DNA from: CAVUWL01 sp963700105
GTDB lineage: Bacteria; Actinomycetota; Thermoleophilia; Solirubrobacterales; 70-9
Assembly: GCA_963700105.1 (NCBI GenBank)
Contig: CAVOWL010000001.1
Location: 1-64,000, forward strand
Direction of reading: 5' to 3'
DNA: 64,000 nt
The notes below the pieces were generated by a model. The model was not told the origin of the DNA, made no database searches, and saw only the letters and a list, made by a program, of their open reading frames with translations. How positions within the stretch are numbered: position 1 is the first letter of the stretch; each line of letters starts with the position of its first letter. The position numbers and the translations under genes are program-made. This document shows positions 17,305 through 25,567 of this stretch, piece after piece.

Positions 17305-17529
17305 GTGTCGACATATCGCCTCGAGTTCGAAATCCCCGGGGGCGACTGGCTTTGGGCAGAGCAGCTGTCGGTCCATGACAGTTCTGCTGGCGATGTGGTC
17401 GAGTCCTTGCTTCGCGAGGGGAGGACAATCGTTGGTGGCTTCCGTTGCAGGGACGCGGAAGCTGGCCTTACTGGCTGGTCCTTCGTGACCCTGACCGAGG
17501 ATCTTGCGGTGATTCAGCATGCTCGATGA
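17305..17529 (+). CDS. Small hypothetical protein
   Basis: 74 residues from GTG at 17305 (a TTG at 17278 is an alternative). Composition and spacing look like a small globular protein (STYRLEFEIPGGDWLWAEQL... GWSFVTLTEDLAVIQHA). No domain recognised. Confidence 0.45.
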   Translation: MSTYRLEFEIPGGDWLWAEQLSVHDSSAGDVVESLLREGRTIVGGFRCRDAEAGLTGWSFVTLTEDLAVIQHAR

Positions 17530-17652
17530 GGTGCCTACCAAACTGGGCACTCACCTCGTCGTTGGCGCCTCGTGCGCGTCCGCATCTCCTCATTGGCGTT
17601 TTCCGGTCGGCGATTACGAGTATCACTTCACCCGCCCGCTCTTTGCTAGACA

Positions 17653-18720
17653 TCAGTCTCGTTTCCGAAGCCCATGATCACCACGGTTCTCGAGAAGCCT
17701 TGCGTCGGCTCGGCCGACGAGTTCCGGCAAGGTTTCTCCCGCTTGCAAAGACGCGAATCCGAAACTGACTTGCACAGGTGGGTCAAGCCTGCCGAGGTCC
17801 GTCCCCGCATCCCGAATCCGATTATGCGCGTCATCAGTCGTGGCGCCAGGAATTGCACATAAAAACTCGTCTCCGCCCCAGCGGATGATCGTATCGTAGG
17901 GGCGCAGCCTCGCCTTGAGCGCAGCAAACACGCATCGCAACAGGCTGTCACCCGCCGCGTGACCGCGCTTGTCGTTGGTCAACTTCAGCTTGTCGACGTC
18001 GATGAAGGCGAGCGTCATGCTGTTGTTTGACCGCTGAGCGCGCATGATCTCGTGGCTCAGCAAGACTTCGCCAATTCCGCGGCGATATGCGCCGGTTAGC
18101 TCGTCGAGCTGTGAGCGTTCAACCTCAGCGTGGAGAAGTTCGCGGTCTCGGGCCGCAGCTTCGCGGTCTCGGGCCGCGTGTGCACGATCATCAGCTGCTC
18201 TGGCGCGGGCGCTTGCTGCCCTCGCCCTCGCCCTCGACGAAGCGTCCAGGGCCTCTCTAAAACCCGCTTCGGCCCCGCCCGCCTCGCTGGCAAGCTCCTC
18301 CGCTTCTCGATCTGCAAGGTCGGCGTCTCGGTCGTGCTCGGCCGCGGTTGCATCTCGGATCTGAGCTTGCTCGTCGCGGCGGGCCGCCTGTAGATCTCGC
18401 TCGTGGGAGACCTGCAGTCGGACTTGGCTGCCCGCAGACCGAATTAGGGTTGCTTCAGCGTGCCTCGCCTGCGCCTCGTCGAGTGCGCGGATGCGCCCGG
18501 CGTCGTCACCTGAGTCGGCGCCGCGCTCAGCGGCCGCAGCGGCCTGTTCGAGATCGGACGCCCTTTGATCGGACTCAGAGGCCTCCTGGTCGCGGTCAGA
18601 AGCGTTCTGATCGAGGTCTGACTCGGTTTGATCCGATTCAGAAGAGGTCTGGTCCGCACCAGGGTCTACTTGGCGTGCGCTGTCGCCATGCGGACGTTCG
18701 GGCCGGGGTTTAGGTGGCAC
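17653..18720 (-). CDS. Diguanylate cyclase (GGDEF) with long repeat-rich N-terminus
   Basis: 355 residues. The first ~70 are Asp/Ser/Gln repeats of an SDQxxSDxDQ type. About 150 Ala/Arg/Glu-rich residues follow, with strong coiled-coil character and no membrane segment. The C-terminal GGDEF domain has DELTGAYRRG and WGGDEF at 281-286. RPYD, five residues before GGDEF, fits the RxxD inhibitory site for c-di-GMP feedback. No sensor or EAL domain, so a cytoplasmic, self-limiting cyclase is the likely reading. Confidence 0.85.
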   Translation of the reverse strand: MPPKPRPERPHGDSARQVDPGADQTSSESDQTESDLDQNASDRDQEASESDQRASDLEQAAAAAERGADSGDDAGRIRALDEAQARHAEATLIRSAGSQVRLQVSHERDLQAARRDEQAQIRDATAAEHDRDADLADREAEELASEAGGAEAGFREALDASSRARARAASARARAADDRAHAARDREAAARDRELLHAEVERSQLDELTGAYRRGIGEVLLSHEIMRAQRSNNSMTLAFIDVDKLKLTNDKRGHAAGDSLLRCVFAALKARLRPYDTIIRWGGDEFLCAIPGATTDDAHNRIRDAGTDLGRLDPPVQVSFGFASLQAGETLPELVGRADARLLENRGDHGLRKRD

Positions 18721-19282
18721 GACGACTCTCCTCTTTGGTTGACGCCCCTCTGAACCTCCCAGGCGCCGTAAGTCAAGTTACTCCGATTAGCAACTTGCCG
18801 CAACTCGCTCGCCATTGCTGGGAGTACGCACCCGCCGGCAGCGCGGCCCGTGTCGAGGACCCATGTTCCCGGCTCGGCGTATGTCGGTCTGGCTCCCGGA
18901 GATTTACGGGTGGGTGATACTGGGTCGGGCGCCCCGGCGACATCAGCTCCCAGCACAGCAGGGGATTAACCCAACTCGCACAGCTGGGGGACCGCATCCC
19001 GGCCGAGGAAGAAGGGGTCGATTGGGGGGCGACTGAGCACCCCTGGGTAGGCGTCACGGTCGATGACGAATCCAATAACCAAGCTAGACAATCGTCCGCC
19101 AGCCCGGGGCACCCATGCATCCACTCTTGGCATTCCGGTCGGGCGGCAGTCGGTAACGCCCTGAAGCAAGGTCGGATTGCGTTACTCGCACTGAGAGCGC
19201 CAGTCGCTCTCGGTGCGATAGCAGTAGCGCTATGAGGCCTCAGGATAGGGTCAAGCCGACCGGTCAACGCAGGGAGGAATCG
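18721..19282. other. Intergenic, nothing recognised
   Basis: Only overlapping shadow frames. The last bases hold the AGGGAGG ribosome site (19271-19277) of the following lipoprotein gene. Confidence 0.4.
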
Positions 19283-19771
19283 ATGCATCGCAGACTCATC
19301 GGGGCGCTGTAGCTCGGCGCCCTTCTCCTCGCCGCCCTGTTGGTGGCGGGATGCGGCAGCAGTTCCAGCAACACGACTACGGCAGCGACGGCCGCGATTT
19401 CCAAAGCCGAATTTGTTGCAAAGGGCAACGCGATCTGCCTGGCTGGAAACAAGGAGCAGAATCTCGAATTCATGGCCTTCGCTAAAAAACATGGATTTAG
19501 TGAAAAGTCAGAACCGACCAAGGCCCAGCAGACCGAACTCGTCAACGCTGTCTTCATTCCCAATATCCAGGGTCAGATTGACTCTGTTAAAGCCCTCGGA
19601 GCACCGAGCGCCGAAGAACAACAAGTGACTTCGGTGCTGGAATCCGCCCAGGAAACGCTGAACAAGGTAAAGACGAAGCCTGAATTAGCTTTTGCCAAGC
19701 CCAGCCCATTCAAGGCGACGGGAGAACTGCTCCACGCACTTGGGCTGACTCAGTGCGCGAAGGAAAGCTGA
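19283..19771 (+). pseudogene. Lipoprotein with an in-frame amber codon in its signal peptide
   Basis: AGGGAGG then ATG at 19283 opens MHRRLIGAL, then TAG at 19310-19312, then in the same frame LGALLLAALLVAGCGSSSS, a perfect signal peptide with lipobox VAGC. The mature part (about 145 residues, two further Cys) is open to the end, so a single codon change would restore the gene. A GTG at 19340 is the only in-frame start after the TAG and would give a protein without a signal peptide. Confidence 0.75.
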
Positions 19772-19786
19772 ATAGGTAGGACCACG

Positions 19787-19822
19787 CTCAGGAAGGGGCG
19801 CCGAGAGGCGCCCCTTCCTGAG
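19787..19822. terminator. Long perfect hairpin after the lipoprotein gene
   Basis: CTCAGGAAGGGGCGCC, loop GAGA, then its exact complement: 16 bp without mismatch, 16 bases after the lipoprotein stop. There is no T-run, so termination may be Rho-aided, or the hairpin may protect an mRNA end. Confidence 0.7.
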
Positions 19823-19839
19823 CCCCGAATGAAGCTGTT

Positions 19840-19925
19840 CGGGTGGCTCGCGATGGAACAGGCCGGGACAGCCATCGGCGAGGGAGTTCCCGTAAATCGG
19901 ACAGCGGCCGTCGGTCATCGGCACC
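19840..19925 (-). pseudogene. Remnant of the CPICGN zinc-finger gene
   Basis: On the minus strand CPIYGNSLADG matches CPICGNSLAGR of the gene at 30243-30494, then similarity fades. It lies just upstream of a MKTLRSKLTYANV gene and in opposite orientation, as the intact copy does. Confidence 0.5.
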
Positions 19926-19972
19926 TCCAGCGGTTAGAGCTTGAAGGAGTCCGCGCCGGACCGCTGAAAACC
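19905..19972 (+). repeat. Leader repeat, copy 1
   Basis: 68 bases matching 21184-21251 at about nine positions in ten, including GGAGTCCGCGCCGGACCGCT. It ends just before the start codon, so the shared part includes the promoter/leader of both paralogous genes. Confidence 0.8.
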
Positions 19973-19980
19973 GCTCGATA

Positions 19981-20628
19981 ATGAAAACTCTGCGCAGCAA
20001 ACTCACCTATGCCAACGTGATCTCAACCGTCGCGCTGTTCCTGGTCATCAGTGGAGGCGCCGCCTACGCCGCCTCCTTGGGCAAGAACAGCGTCGGCACA
20101 AAGCAGATCAAGAATGGCGCGGTGACCGGGAACAAAATCAAGAAGCACACAATCACTGGCAAGCAGGTCAACCTGGGCAAACTGGGGACAGTGCCGTCGG
20201 CTAACAATGCCAATACCGCGACATCCGCCGGGACTGCCAATGCCCTATCACCGCCCGAAGCGATCCATCTCGTCGGGATGCCAGGCCAGCCGGCTTTTGA
20301 AGGCGGGAGCGTGGGCGACGGAGAACCCGGCGTTACCTTCCAGCCGGTCGGTTTCTACAAGGACAAGGAAGGGATCGTTCACCTCGAAGGAGTAGTGAAG
20401 GTCGGCAGGGAAAAAGGCTCGACATCTTTGGTTCCGGTCTTCACGCTCCCGGCGGGGTTTCGTCCTGCGAACGGCGTCGTGCAGATCTTCAATTCGGGAC
20501 CTCCGAGCGGCCCACTCGTCGCGGGTTCGGATGCGAGCTACGAAGGTCATGGCCTCAGCGGCAACGTACTCGGGTCGGAAGGAGAAACCCTGGTGCTTAG
20601 CGGAATCACGTTTCGGGCAGGGGGCTGA
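19981..20628 (+). CDS. Secreted protein, MKTLRSKLTYANV family
   Basis: 215 residues. The signal segment (TYANVISTVALFLVISGGAAYAA) is followed by GKNSVGTKQIKNGAVTGNKIKKHTITGKQV, the imperfect Asn/Lys/Val/Thr repeats of this family, then an Asn/Thr/Ala-rich linker and a beta-rich C-terminal domain. Two relatives lie at 21260 and 30517. Presumably extracellular; role unknown. Confidence 0.75.
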   Translation: MKTLRSKLTYANVISTVALFLVISGGAAYAASLGKNSVGTKQIKNGAVTGNKIKKHTITGKQVNLGKLGTVPSANNANTATSAGTANALSPPEAIHLVGMPGQPAFEGGSVGDGEPGVTFQPVGFYKDKEGIVHLEGVVKVGREKGSTSLVPVFTLPAGFRPANGVVQIFNSGPPSGPLVAGSDASYEGHGLSGNVLGSEGETLVLSGITFRAGG

Positions 20629-20739
20629 GGCCATGTAGGCCGAGGGAATCATCGTCGAGCTGGCGAAGCGGATCGGCCCCGCGAAGGATGGCTAGACCCT
20701 TCATATCGCCTCGCTGGGCGCTGTGCCCGCCTAGGAGCT

Positions 20740-20890
20740 CGATTGATCACTGCCAAGCGGTTTCGTATCGACCGTCGCTTTCGCCGCTGACAAGCCGTAT
20801 GAACCGAAGCTGCTCGCGCCGGCAGGATTGCCGCATAGGACGGCTCTGCACGTCGACCTGCGAGGCCTGCACGGCAGGCGGACAGCACGG
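20740..20890 (-). pseudogene. Second remnant of the CPICGN zinc-finger gene
   Basis: Nucleotide similarity to 30285-30440 is clear (shared CGTATCGACCGTCGCTTTCGCC-like and CTCGCGCCGGCAGGAT blocks), but frames are broken. A further short piece (about 21155-21195, GACCGCAGAATGGGCACCGG) resembles the CPICGN-coding end of the same gene. Confidence 0.55.
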
Positions 20891-21183
20891 CATTTTTTAG
20901 AGGAGTCCATGTGGGACGCTGAGCCCTATCGCTCATCGTCTTCCTTCCTCGTCTAGCCCGAGCATTACATCACCCCGCACTCGCAGCACTGTTCGGGCTC
21001 GAGCTAATCACCCTCTGCGTTGTCGGGCCTCCCAGCGGTGAGATCCCCAAACCGTGGACGATATTTGGTCGGAGCAGTGGGCCTGCTCAATGTCCTTCAG
21101 CTGGTCCGCCTCCCGCTGGGCAGGCCCCGTCGCATCAAACCTCAATGCGGCGACCATCTGGGGAGTGACCGCAGAATGGGCAC

Positions 21184-21251
21184 CGGCGGTCGGTCATCGG
21201 CACCTTCAGCGCTTAGGGCTTGCAGGAGTCCGCGCCGGACCGCTGAAAACC
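21184..21251 (+). repeat. Leader repeat, copy 2
   Basis: See copy 1 at 19905-19972. The duplication shows that gene and upstream region were copied together. Confidence 0.8.
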
Positions 21252-21259
21252 ATTGGATG

Positions 21260-21892
21260 ATGAAAATGCTTCGAGGCCAACTGACCTACGCCAACGTCAT
21301 GTCAACGATCGCTGTTTTCCTCCTGCTCGGCGGAGGAGCGGCTTTCGCGGCCTCCAAGCTCGGCAAGAACAGCGTCAGCACCAAGCAGATTAAGAACAAC
21401 GCCGTGACCACAGCGAAGATCAAGAACGAAGCGGTCACCACGGAAAAGATCAAGGACGCCTCGATCACGAGCCCAAAGCTCGCCAACGGTTCCGTGGGCG
21501 GCGCACAACTGCAAGCCAATTCCGTCAACGGTGGAAACGTCCAGGCCGGCTCTTTGACCGGCTCTGACATCAACCAATCGACTCTGACCTCGGTTCGTGC
21601 CTCCAATGTCACCGGCGTTGCACTGAGTGGCAACTGCGAAGCAGAGGTGCCGTTTCCAGGCGGCGTGTCCGCAACCGTTACCGGGACTGGATGCAGGGTG
21701 ACATTCCCGTTCAACGTTTACAACTGCGCAGTGACTGCAACCGTCGGCATACGCACCAACCTGTTGATTGTTGTCGAAGAACGTACCGTGCAGACCTTCC
21801 GCGATCCGATCACTCCGGACACGATCGTCACCGATCCTGTTGGGAATGGGACCGCGAAACCCGAGCCGGTCGATTTGATCGCCGTCTGCTAA
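21260..21892 (+). CDS. Secreted protein, MKxLRSxLTYANV family
   Basis: 210 residues. I chose the second ATG of ATGATGAAA because MKMLRGQLTYANV aligns with its paralogues. Signal segment MSTIAVFLLLGGGAAFAA, then repeats KQIKNNAVTTAKIKNEAVTT, TEKIKDASIT and SPKLANGSVG that suggest a regular fibrous or beta-solenoid-like stalk, then a C-terminal domain with four Cys (SGNCEAE, GTGCRV, YNCAV, IAVC). Confidence 0.75.
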   Translation: MKMLRGQLTYANVMSTIAVFLLLGGGAAFAASKLGKNSVSTKQIKNNAVTTAKIKNEAVTTEKIKDASITSPKLANGSVGGAQLQANSVNGGNVQAGSLTGSDINQSTLTSVRASNVTGVALSGNCEAEVPFPGGVSATVTGTGCRVTFPFNVYNCAVTATVGIRTNLLIVVEERTVQTFRDPITPDTIVTDPVGNGTAKPEPVDLIAVC

Positions 21893-22349
21893 TCGACACT
21901 CGAACTCCGCGCTTCGCCTTCCTCGCCGCTGGAAGCGCCAGCGACGACAACCTGGAGCGATGTGGCCCGGATAGCCGTGCCTGCGGTCCCGACCCGCCTA
22001 TCTCAGTGAGCAATTGTCGTTGTTATCGCCGGGCGGCCCGACCTCGGTGCAACGACCATCACCCTCAACACCCACACATATAGAAGAAATCAAAATCGCC
22101 GCTTGACACGAGCGTCCACCTCAGAACGGCCGTTGAGGGGCAACCCTTGAGAGAGAATGGTTTTTCGATGTCGGGCGCATTTTTTGACCCGTGGATGCCA
22201 TATCTGGAGGATATTGCGAGATATCCGACGGACCAAGGACAACGCGGTGGTTTGACACCGCGGGCTTCTGCACCGAAACGGCTCTCACCGATGCTCTCCT
22301 CTGAGCCAGCACAGGGTCGAATTTCAGTCTAATTCTTTGTCCAGGGCCC
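21893..22349. other. Intergenic, nothing recognised
   Basis: Between convergent genes. No supported frame or RNA gene; no clear terminator seen. Confidence 0.4.
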
Positions 22350-22667
22350 TCAGCATCTAGCGCCTGATTCTTCGCAGGCTTCTTCTGCACTGCTCTTGGC
22401 TTCCTGCGCTTCGCTCTTTGATTCTTCAGCTTCGGCCTTGGCGGCTTCCGCTTCGGCCTTGGCGGCTTCCGCGGCTTCGGCAGATGCGACTCCCCCACCA
22501 GACCCTTCACGACCCTTCGCACCTCTCAAGCCCACGGGACCACGTTCGCCCCGCGCCCCGGTCGGGCCTGTCTTAGCGAGCAGGGTGACCCCAGAGGCAA
22601 TCGCGGCGCTGAGGACGCAGATAGCGATGGCAGCGAAAATCAGGTTTCGGCGCGAAATCGAGACCAA
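22350..22667 (-). CDS. Small membrane-anchored collagen-like/coiled-coil protein
   Basis: 105 residues. N-terminal membrane anchor (LIFAAIAICVLSAAIASGVTL), then a short Gly-x-y run (GPTGARGERGPVGLRGAKG) like collagen, then an Ala/Glu/Lys heptad-like helix (KAEAEAAKAEAEESKSEAQ) and a Cys-containing end. It looks like a stalk or spacer on the cell surface. No known family. Confidence 0.6.
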   Translation of the reverse strand: MVSISRRNLIFAAIAICVLSAAIASGVTLLAKTGPTGARGERGPVGLRGAKGREGSGGGVASAEAAEAAKAEAEAAKAEAEESKSEAQEAKSSAEEACEESGARC

Positions 22668-23275
22668 TGCGGATCAGATCCTCTCCCGAATCATCCCAGG
22701 ACGCAAGCTGCCTCGGACTCGCCGCCATTCTCGATCCTATCCCGAAGCCCAACCGCTTGATCCATGCTAAGGGGTGGGGGAGGTCGTCATCGCAGCAGGG
22801 AACCGTATTTGAGATCCGCGGGGACTCGGTAGAAGCATTGAAAGCTGAACGCCAGCGCGGTAATTGCTATCAACGCCCAAACCTTAGGCCCCGGAAGCCT
22901 TTGCAGCCTGGTTCAAAACAGGTCAGTCAGTTCCCCGTCTAATCCCGTCTCGGACCGCACGTATCGAGCTTGAAGCGGTGTGGGCTGAGGTTTTGCTTTT
23001 GTGACCGAGACAACACGGCCACCGCCGGATCATTTTGACTGGAACTCCCAGTCGTTTCGATGGGATGGGCCGAGTACCCCTATGGCGGGCCACCAAAGCG
23101 GCTGAGCGAACGAGCATTTGTCGCTGAGCGCGACAAATGCTCGTTGAGCGTTCCGCCACGCTCCCCCGAACTATCCTCAGCTCAACAAAGTGGCCTTTGC
23201 CCCAGGCTGCGGGCTTATCATCAATCCGTTGCATAAGGATCCGAGCTAGGTACCCGAGCAGGGAGAACCTAATCG
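22668..23275. other. Intergenic with a strong hairpin
   Basis: No supported gene. Contains the inverted repeat at 23109-23145. Confidence 0.4.
23109..23145. repeat. Perfect inverted repeat, 15-bp arms
   Basis: AACGAGCATTTGTCG, loop CTGAGCG, then the exact complement. GCTGAGCG also occurs just before the left arm (23101-23108) and again across the loop (23123-23130). No T-run follows, so this is not a standard terminator. Confidence 0.85.
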
Positions 23276-23641
23276 CTAGGCGCTGAACAATTGGGCAAGG
23301 GAACGCCCGACATCCGCGGGCTCCTCGTTGCCTTCCGCCGCCGCCGTTGCTCCCTCCGAAAGAGCCTTTGCTGCGTCGGCGATTTGATGGGCTCGACCTC
23401 CGCGGATTACTCCAGTCTTCTTTGCTTCGGCGAGGTCAGACTCCATTAGGCCCGCAAGCTCAGCCAGCCTGCGCAGCCCGACAACCGCCGCCGTTCCCTT
23501 CAGAGCATGAGCTTCGGCGCGCATGGTCTCAAAATCACTGGTCTCAGTGGCCAGGCCGGCTGCGATCACGTCACAACGACGTCGGGCCTCCTCGGCGAAG
23601 GAGTCCAACAGCTCGGCCTCGGAGCCGGTTTTCTCGCTCAT
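23276..23641 (-). CDS. Histidine phosphotransfer (Hpt) protein
   Basis: 121 residues. AEAHALKGTAAVVGL carries the phosphorylatable His in the H-x-x-K-G motif of Hpt four-helix bundles. Such proteins pass phosphate between response regulators. No kinase or regulator gene is near. It overlaps the upstream lipoprotein gene by four bases (ATGA), so the two are translationally coupled. Confidence 0.8.
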   Translation of the reverse strand: MSEKTGSEAELLDSFAEEARRRCDVIAAGLATETSDFETMRAEAHALKGTAAVVGLRRLAELAGLMESDLAEAKKTGVIRGGRAHQIADAAKALSEGATAAAEGNEEPADVGRSLAQLFSA

Positions 23642-24726
23642 TCGCCGATCACCTTCCTCACTTCTTGGGTTAGTTTTTCGACACCGAAGGCGCCCTCAAT
23701 TGCCGAGCGAATCACGCCCTTGCGGTTGATCACGAAAAGCCAGGGAACGCTCGGGAGGTGAAAGGTCCTCACCTGGGATCGAACGCCTTTGCTCGGCTTG
23801 TTTTCGTTGTAGATCTCCATATGAATGAAGGCAGCTTTGTCGCCGTAGAGTTTTTTGACCTGCTCGGCCACGTCGACAGCTGGGCTACAGCTCCGACTCT
23901 GGCAGAACTTAGGGGTTGCAAACAAGAGAATGATCGGCTCTTTTCCAAGAACTTCCGCGTAGTTGACCATGTTCTGGGTATCGGGGGGGACCCGGGTGGT
24001 GATTTTGGCGAGATCTCCGCCGACGCTGGCGGCGGTCGGGGTCTGAATGACCGGCGCCATTTGGCCGACCCGCGGTATCTTGGTGAATTCGCCCACCATC
24101 ACGCTCGGAAGCAGGGTCGCGGTGGTCTTCTTGCCTTGCCTCAGAAGAGCGAGAACACGCCATTCTCCATCACTTGGGAAATCGATGTTCGTTGAAAACA
24201 CAGATGTTGAAGCCGTGGGGTCCAGCGCGGTTGTCTTCGACCGAAAGGCGGGTTTGGTGGCCAGACTTTCAACCGAAGCCAGAAACGGGCCCGCGGCCCG
24301 CCCGCCCAAAGGGTTGGGGTTCGCCGCCGCCTTGCCCCCGGCTGGCGCGCCTGCATTTGCGGCGCTGCTGCGCTGGCGTCTTTTAGGGGGAGCCTTGGCT
24401 ATATAGAGAGCGATCTTTGCGCTTGAGACCTGGCTCCGATCGCGTTGGAAAACTTCAAACGGGTAGCGATTCTGGCCCTCGTAGAAGACCTGGGCAGTTG
24501 GTGCAACAACCAGATCAGCGGGACCTACAGACTCCCTCAGGACCTGGGCGAGGGTCTTGCCGCTGGCGCTCGGAAATTCTCTGGCGGGTGGGGCAGGACG
24601 ACTTTCACCAGGGGTTGGAGGCGACAGCGTAGCCACCGAGGATGCCGAACCACCGCCGCAGCCGGCGAGTAGTGCCGCGGCCACCAGTAGGCAGCCGGGA
24701 GCGACGACGGATCGACCGACAGGCAT
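23638..24726 (-). CDS. Thioredoxin-like lipoprotein
   Basis: 362 residues. Signal peptide with lipobox LLAGC, a long Pro/Ala-rich region (about 30-150), and a C-terminal thioredoxin-fold domain: PIILLFATPKFCQSRSC (C-x4-C, wider than the usual C-x2-C), VPWLFVINRKGVIRSAIEGAFG. Probably an extracytoplasmic thiol-disulfide protein anchored to the membrane. Coupled to the Hpt gene. Confidence 0.75.
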   Translation of the reverse strand: MPVGRSVVAPGCLLVAAALLAGCGGGSASSVATLSPPTPGESRPAPPAREFPSASGKTLAQVLRESVGPADLVVAPTAQVFYEGQNRYPFEVFQRDRSQVSSAKIALYIAKAPPKRRQRSSAANAGAPAGGKAAANPNPLGGRAAGPFLASVESLATKPAFRSKTTALDPTASTSVFSTNIDFPSDGEWRVLALLRQGKKTTATLLPSVMVGEFTKIPRVGQMAPVIQTPTAASVGGDLAKITTRVPPDTQNMVNYAEVLGKEPIILLFATPKFCQSRSCSPAVDVAEQVKKLYGDKAAFIHMEIYNENKPSKGVRSQVRTFHLPSVPWLFVINRKGVIRSAIEGAFGVEKLTQEVRKVIGE

Positions 24727-24835
24727 CGGCCCATGTTATTGAGCATGCTGTTGGAACATCGCCGTGATGAGGCGGCCCTGCCGGGAGGCCTATAGGGTGC
24801 GACCGAGCCTGGGATAAGCGAAGGAAGGGGTCAAG

Positions 24836-25567
24836 ATGGCGGAACGAGCGGCGCTGATAACGGGAGCCTCAAGCGGGATCGGCTTGGCGATTGCTCGGGC
24901 CCTTGGAGAAGAGGGCTATGGGCTGACTATCTCCGCCCGAAGGCCGGCGAAGCTCGAGGCGGCTACAAACGAACTTGGCGCCGAGGGCCTGCACGTGCAA
25001 AGCGCCGTCGCCAACATGACTGAGGAGAAGGACGTCGTTTCAGTCTTTACCAAGCACCGCGAGGCCTACGGGCGACTCGACGTATTGGTCAACAACGCGG
25101 GGGTTGGGATTGGGGCTCCGATGGAGGAGATCCAGACCAAGCATCTCGATATGCAACTCGCGGTCAATTTGCGAGCCTTGATCCTGGGCACTCGCGAGGG
25201 TTTGCCGATGCTGCGCCAAGCGGGCACCGAACATGGCAAGGCGCTGATCGTCAACACAGCATCTATCGCCGGCAAAGGCGGGCAGGCATGGCTTTCGATT
25301 TATGCCGCAACCAAGGCGGCAGTGATCAACTTCACCCAGTCAACGCATCGTGAGGCAGGAAGCTCCGGGGTCCAGTGCACGGCGCTTGCCCCTGGCTTCG
25401 TCGATACCCCAATGACAGACTTCGCGAAGGGAGAGGTCTCGGCTGAGCAGATGATTCGACCATCAGATCTTGGCGAGGCAGTGAAGTTCCTCTTGAGGAC
25501 CTCGCCAAACTGCCATGTTCCCGAGATTGTCTTCACACGGCCCGGTGAGGGGCTCGACACACCGTAA
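24836..25567 (+). CDS. Short-chain dehydrogenase/reductase
   Basis: 243 residues, all classical motifs: TGASSGIG, NNAG, Ser in NTASIAGKG and YAATK. Substrate unknown. It overlaps the following glycosyltransferase, suggesting a two-gene unit, perhaps for modifying a hydroxylated metabolite. Confidence 0.85.
   Translation: MAERAALITGASSGIGLAIARALGEEGYGLTISARRPAKLEAATNELGAEGLHVQSAVANMTEEKDVVSVFTKHREAYGRLDVLVNNAGVGIGAPMEEIQTKHLDMQLAVNLRALILGTREGLPMLRQAGTEHGKALIVNTASIAGKGGQAWLSIYAATKAAVINFTQSTHREAGSSGVQCTALAPGFVDTPMTDFAKGEVSAEQMIRPSDLGEAVKFLLRTSPNCHVPEIVFTRPGEGLDTP

Noticed and set aside
18773..19492. 239-codon minus-strand frame
   Set aside because: Overlaps the lipoprotein gene, whose signal peptide and lipobox are clear on the plus strand.
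21691..22083. 130-codon plus-strand frame
   Set aside because: Out-of-frame shadow of the secreted protein gene running on into non-coding sequence.
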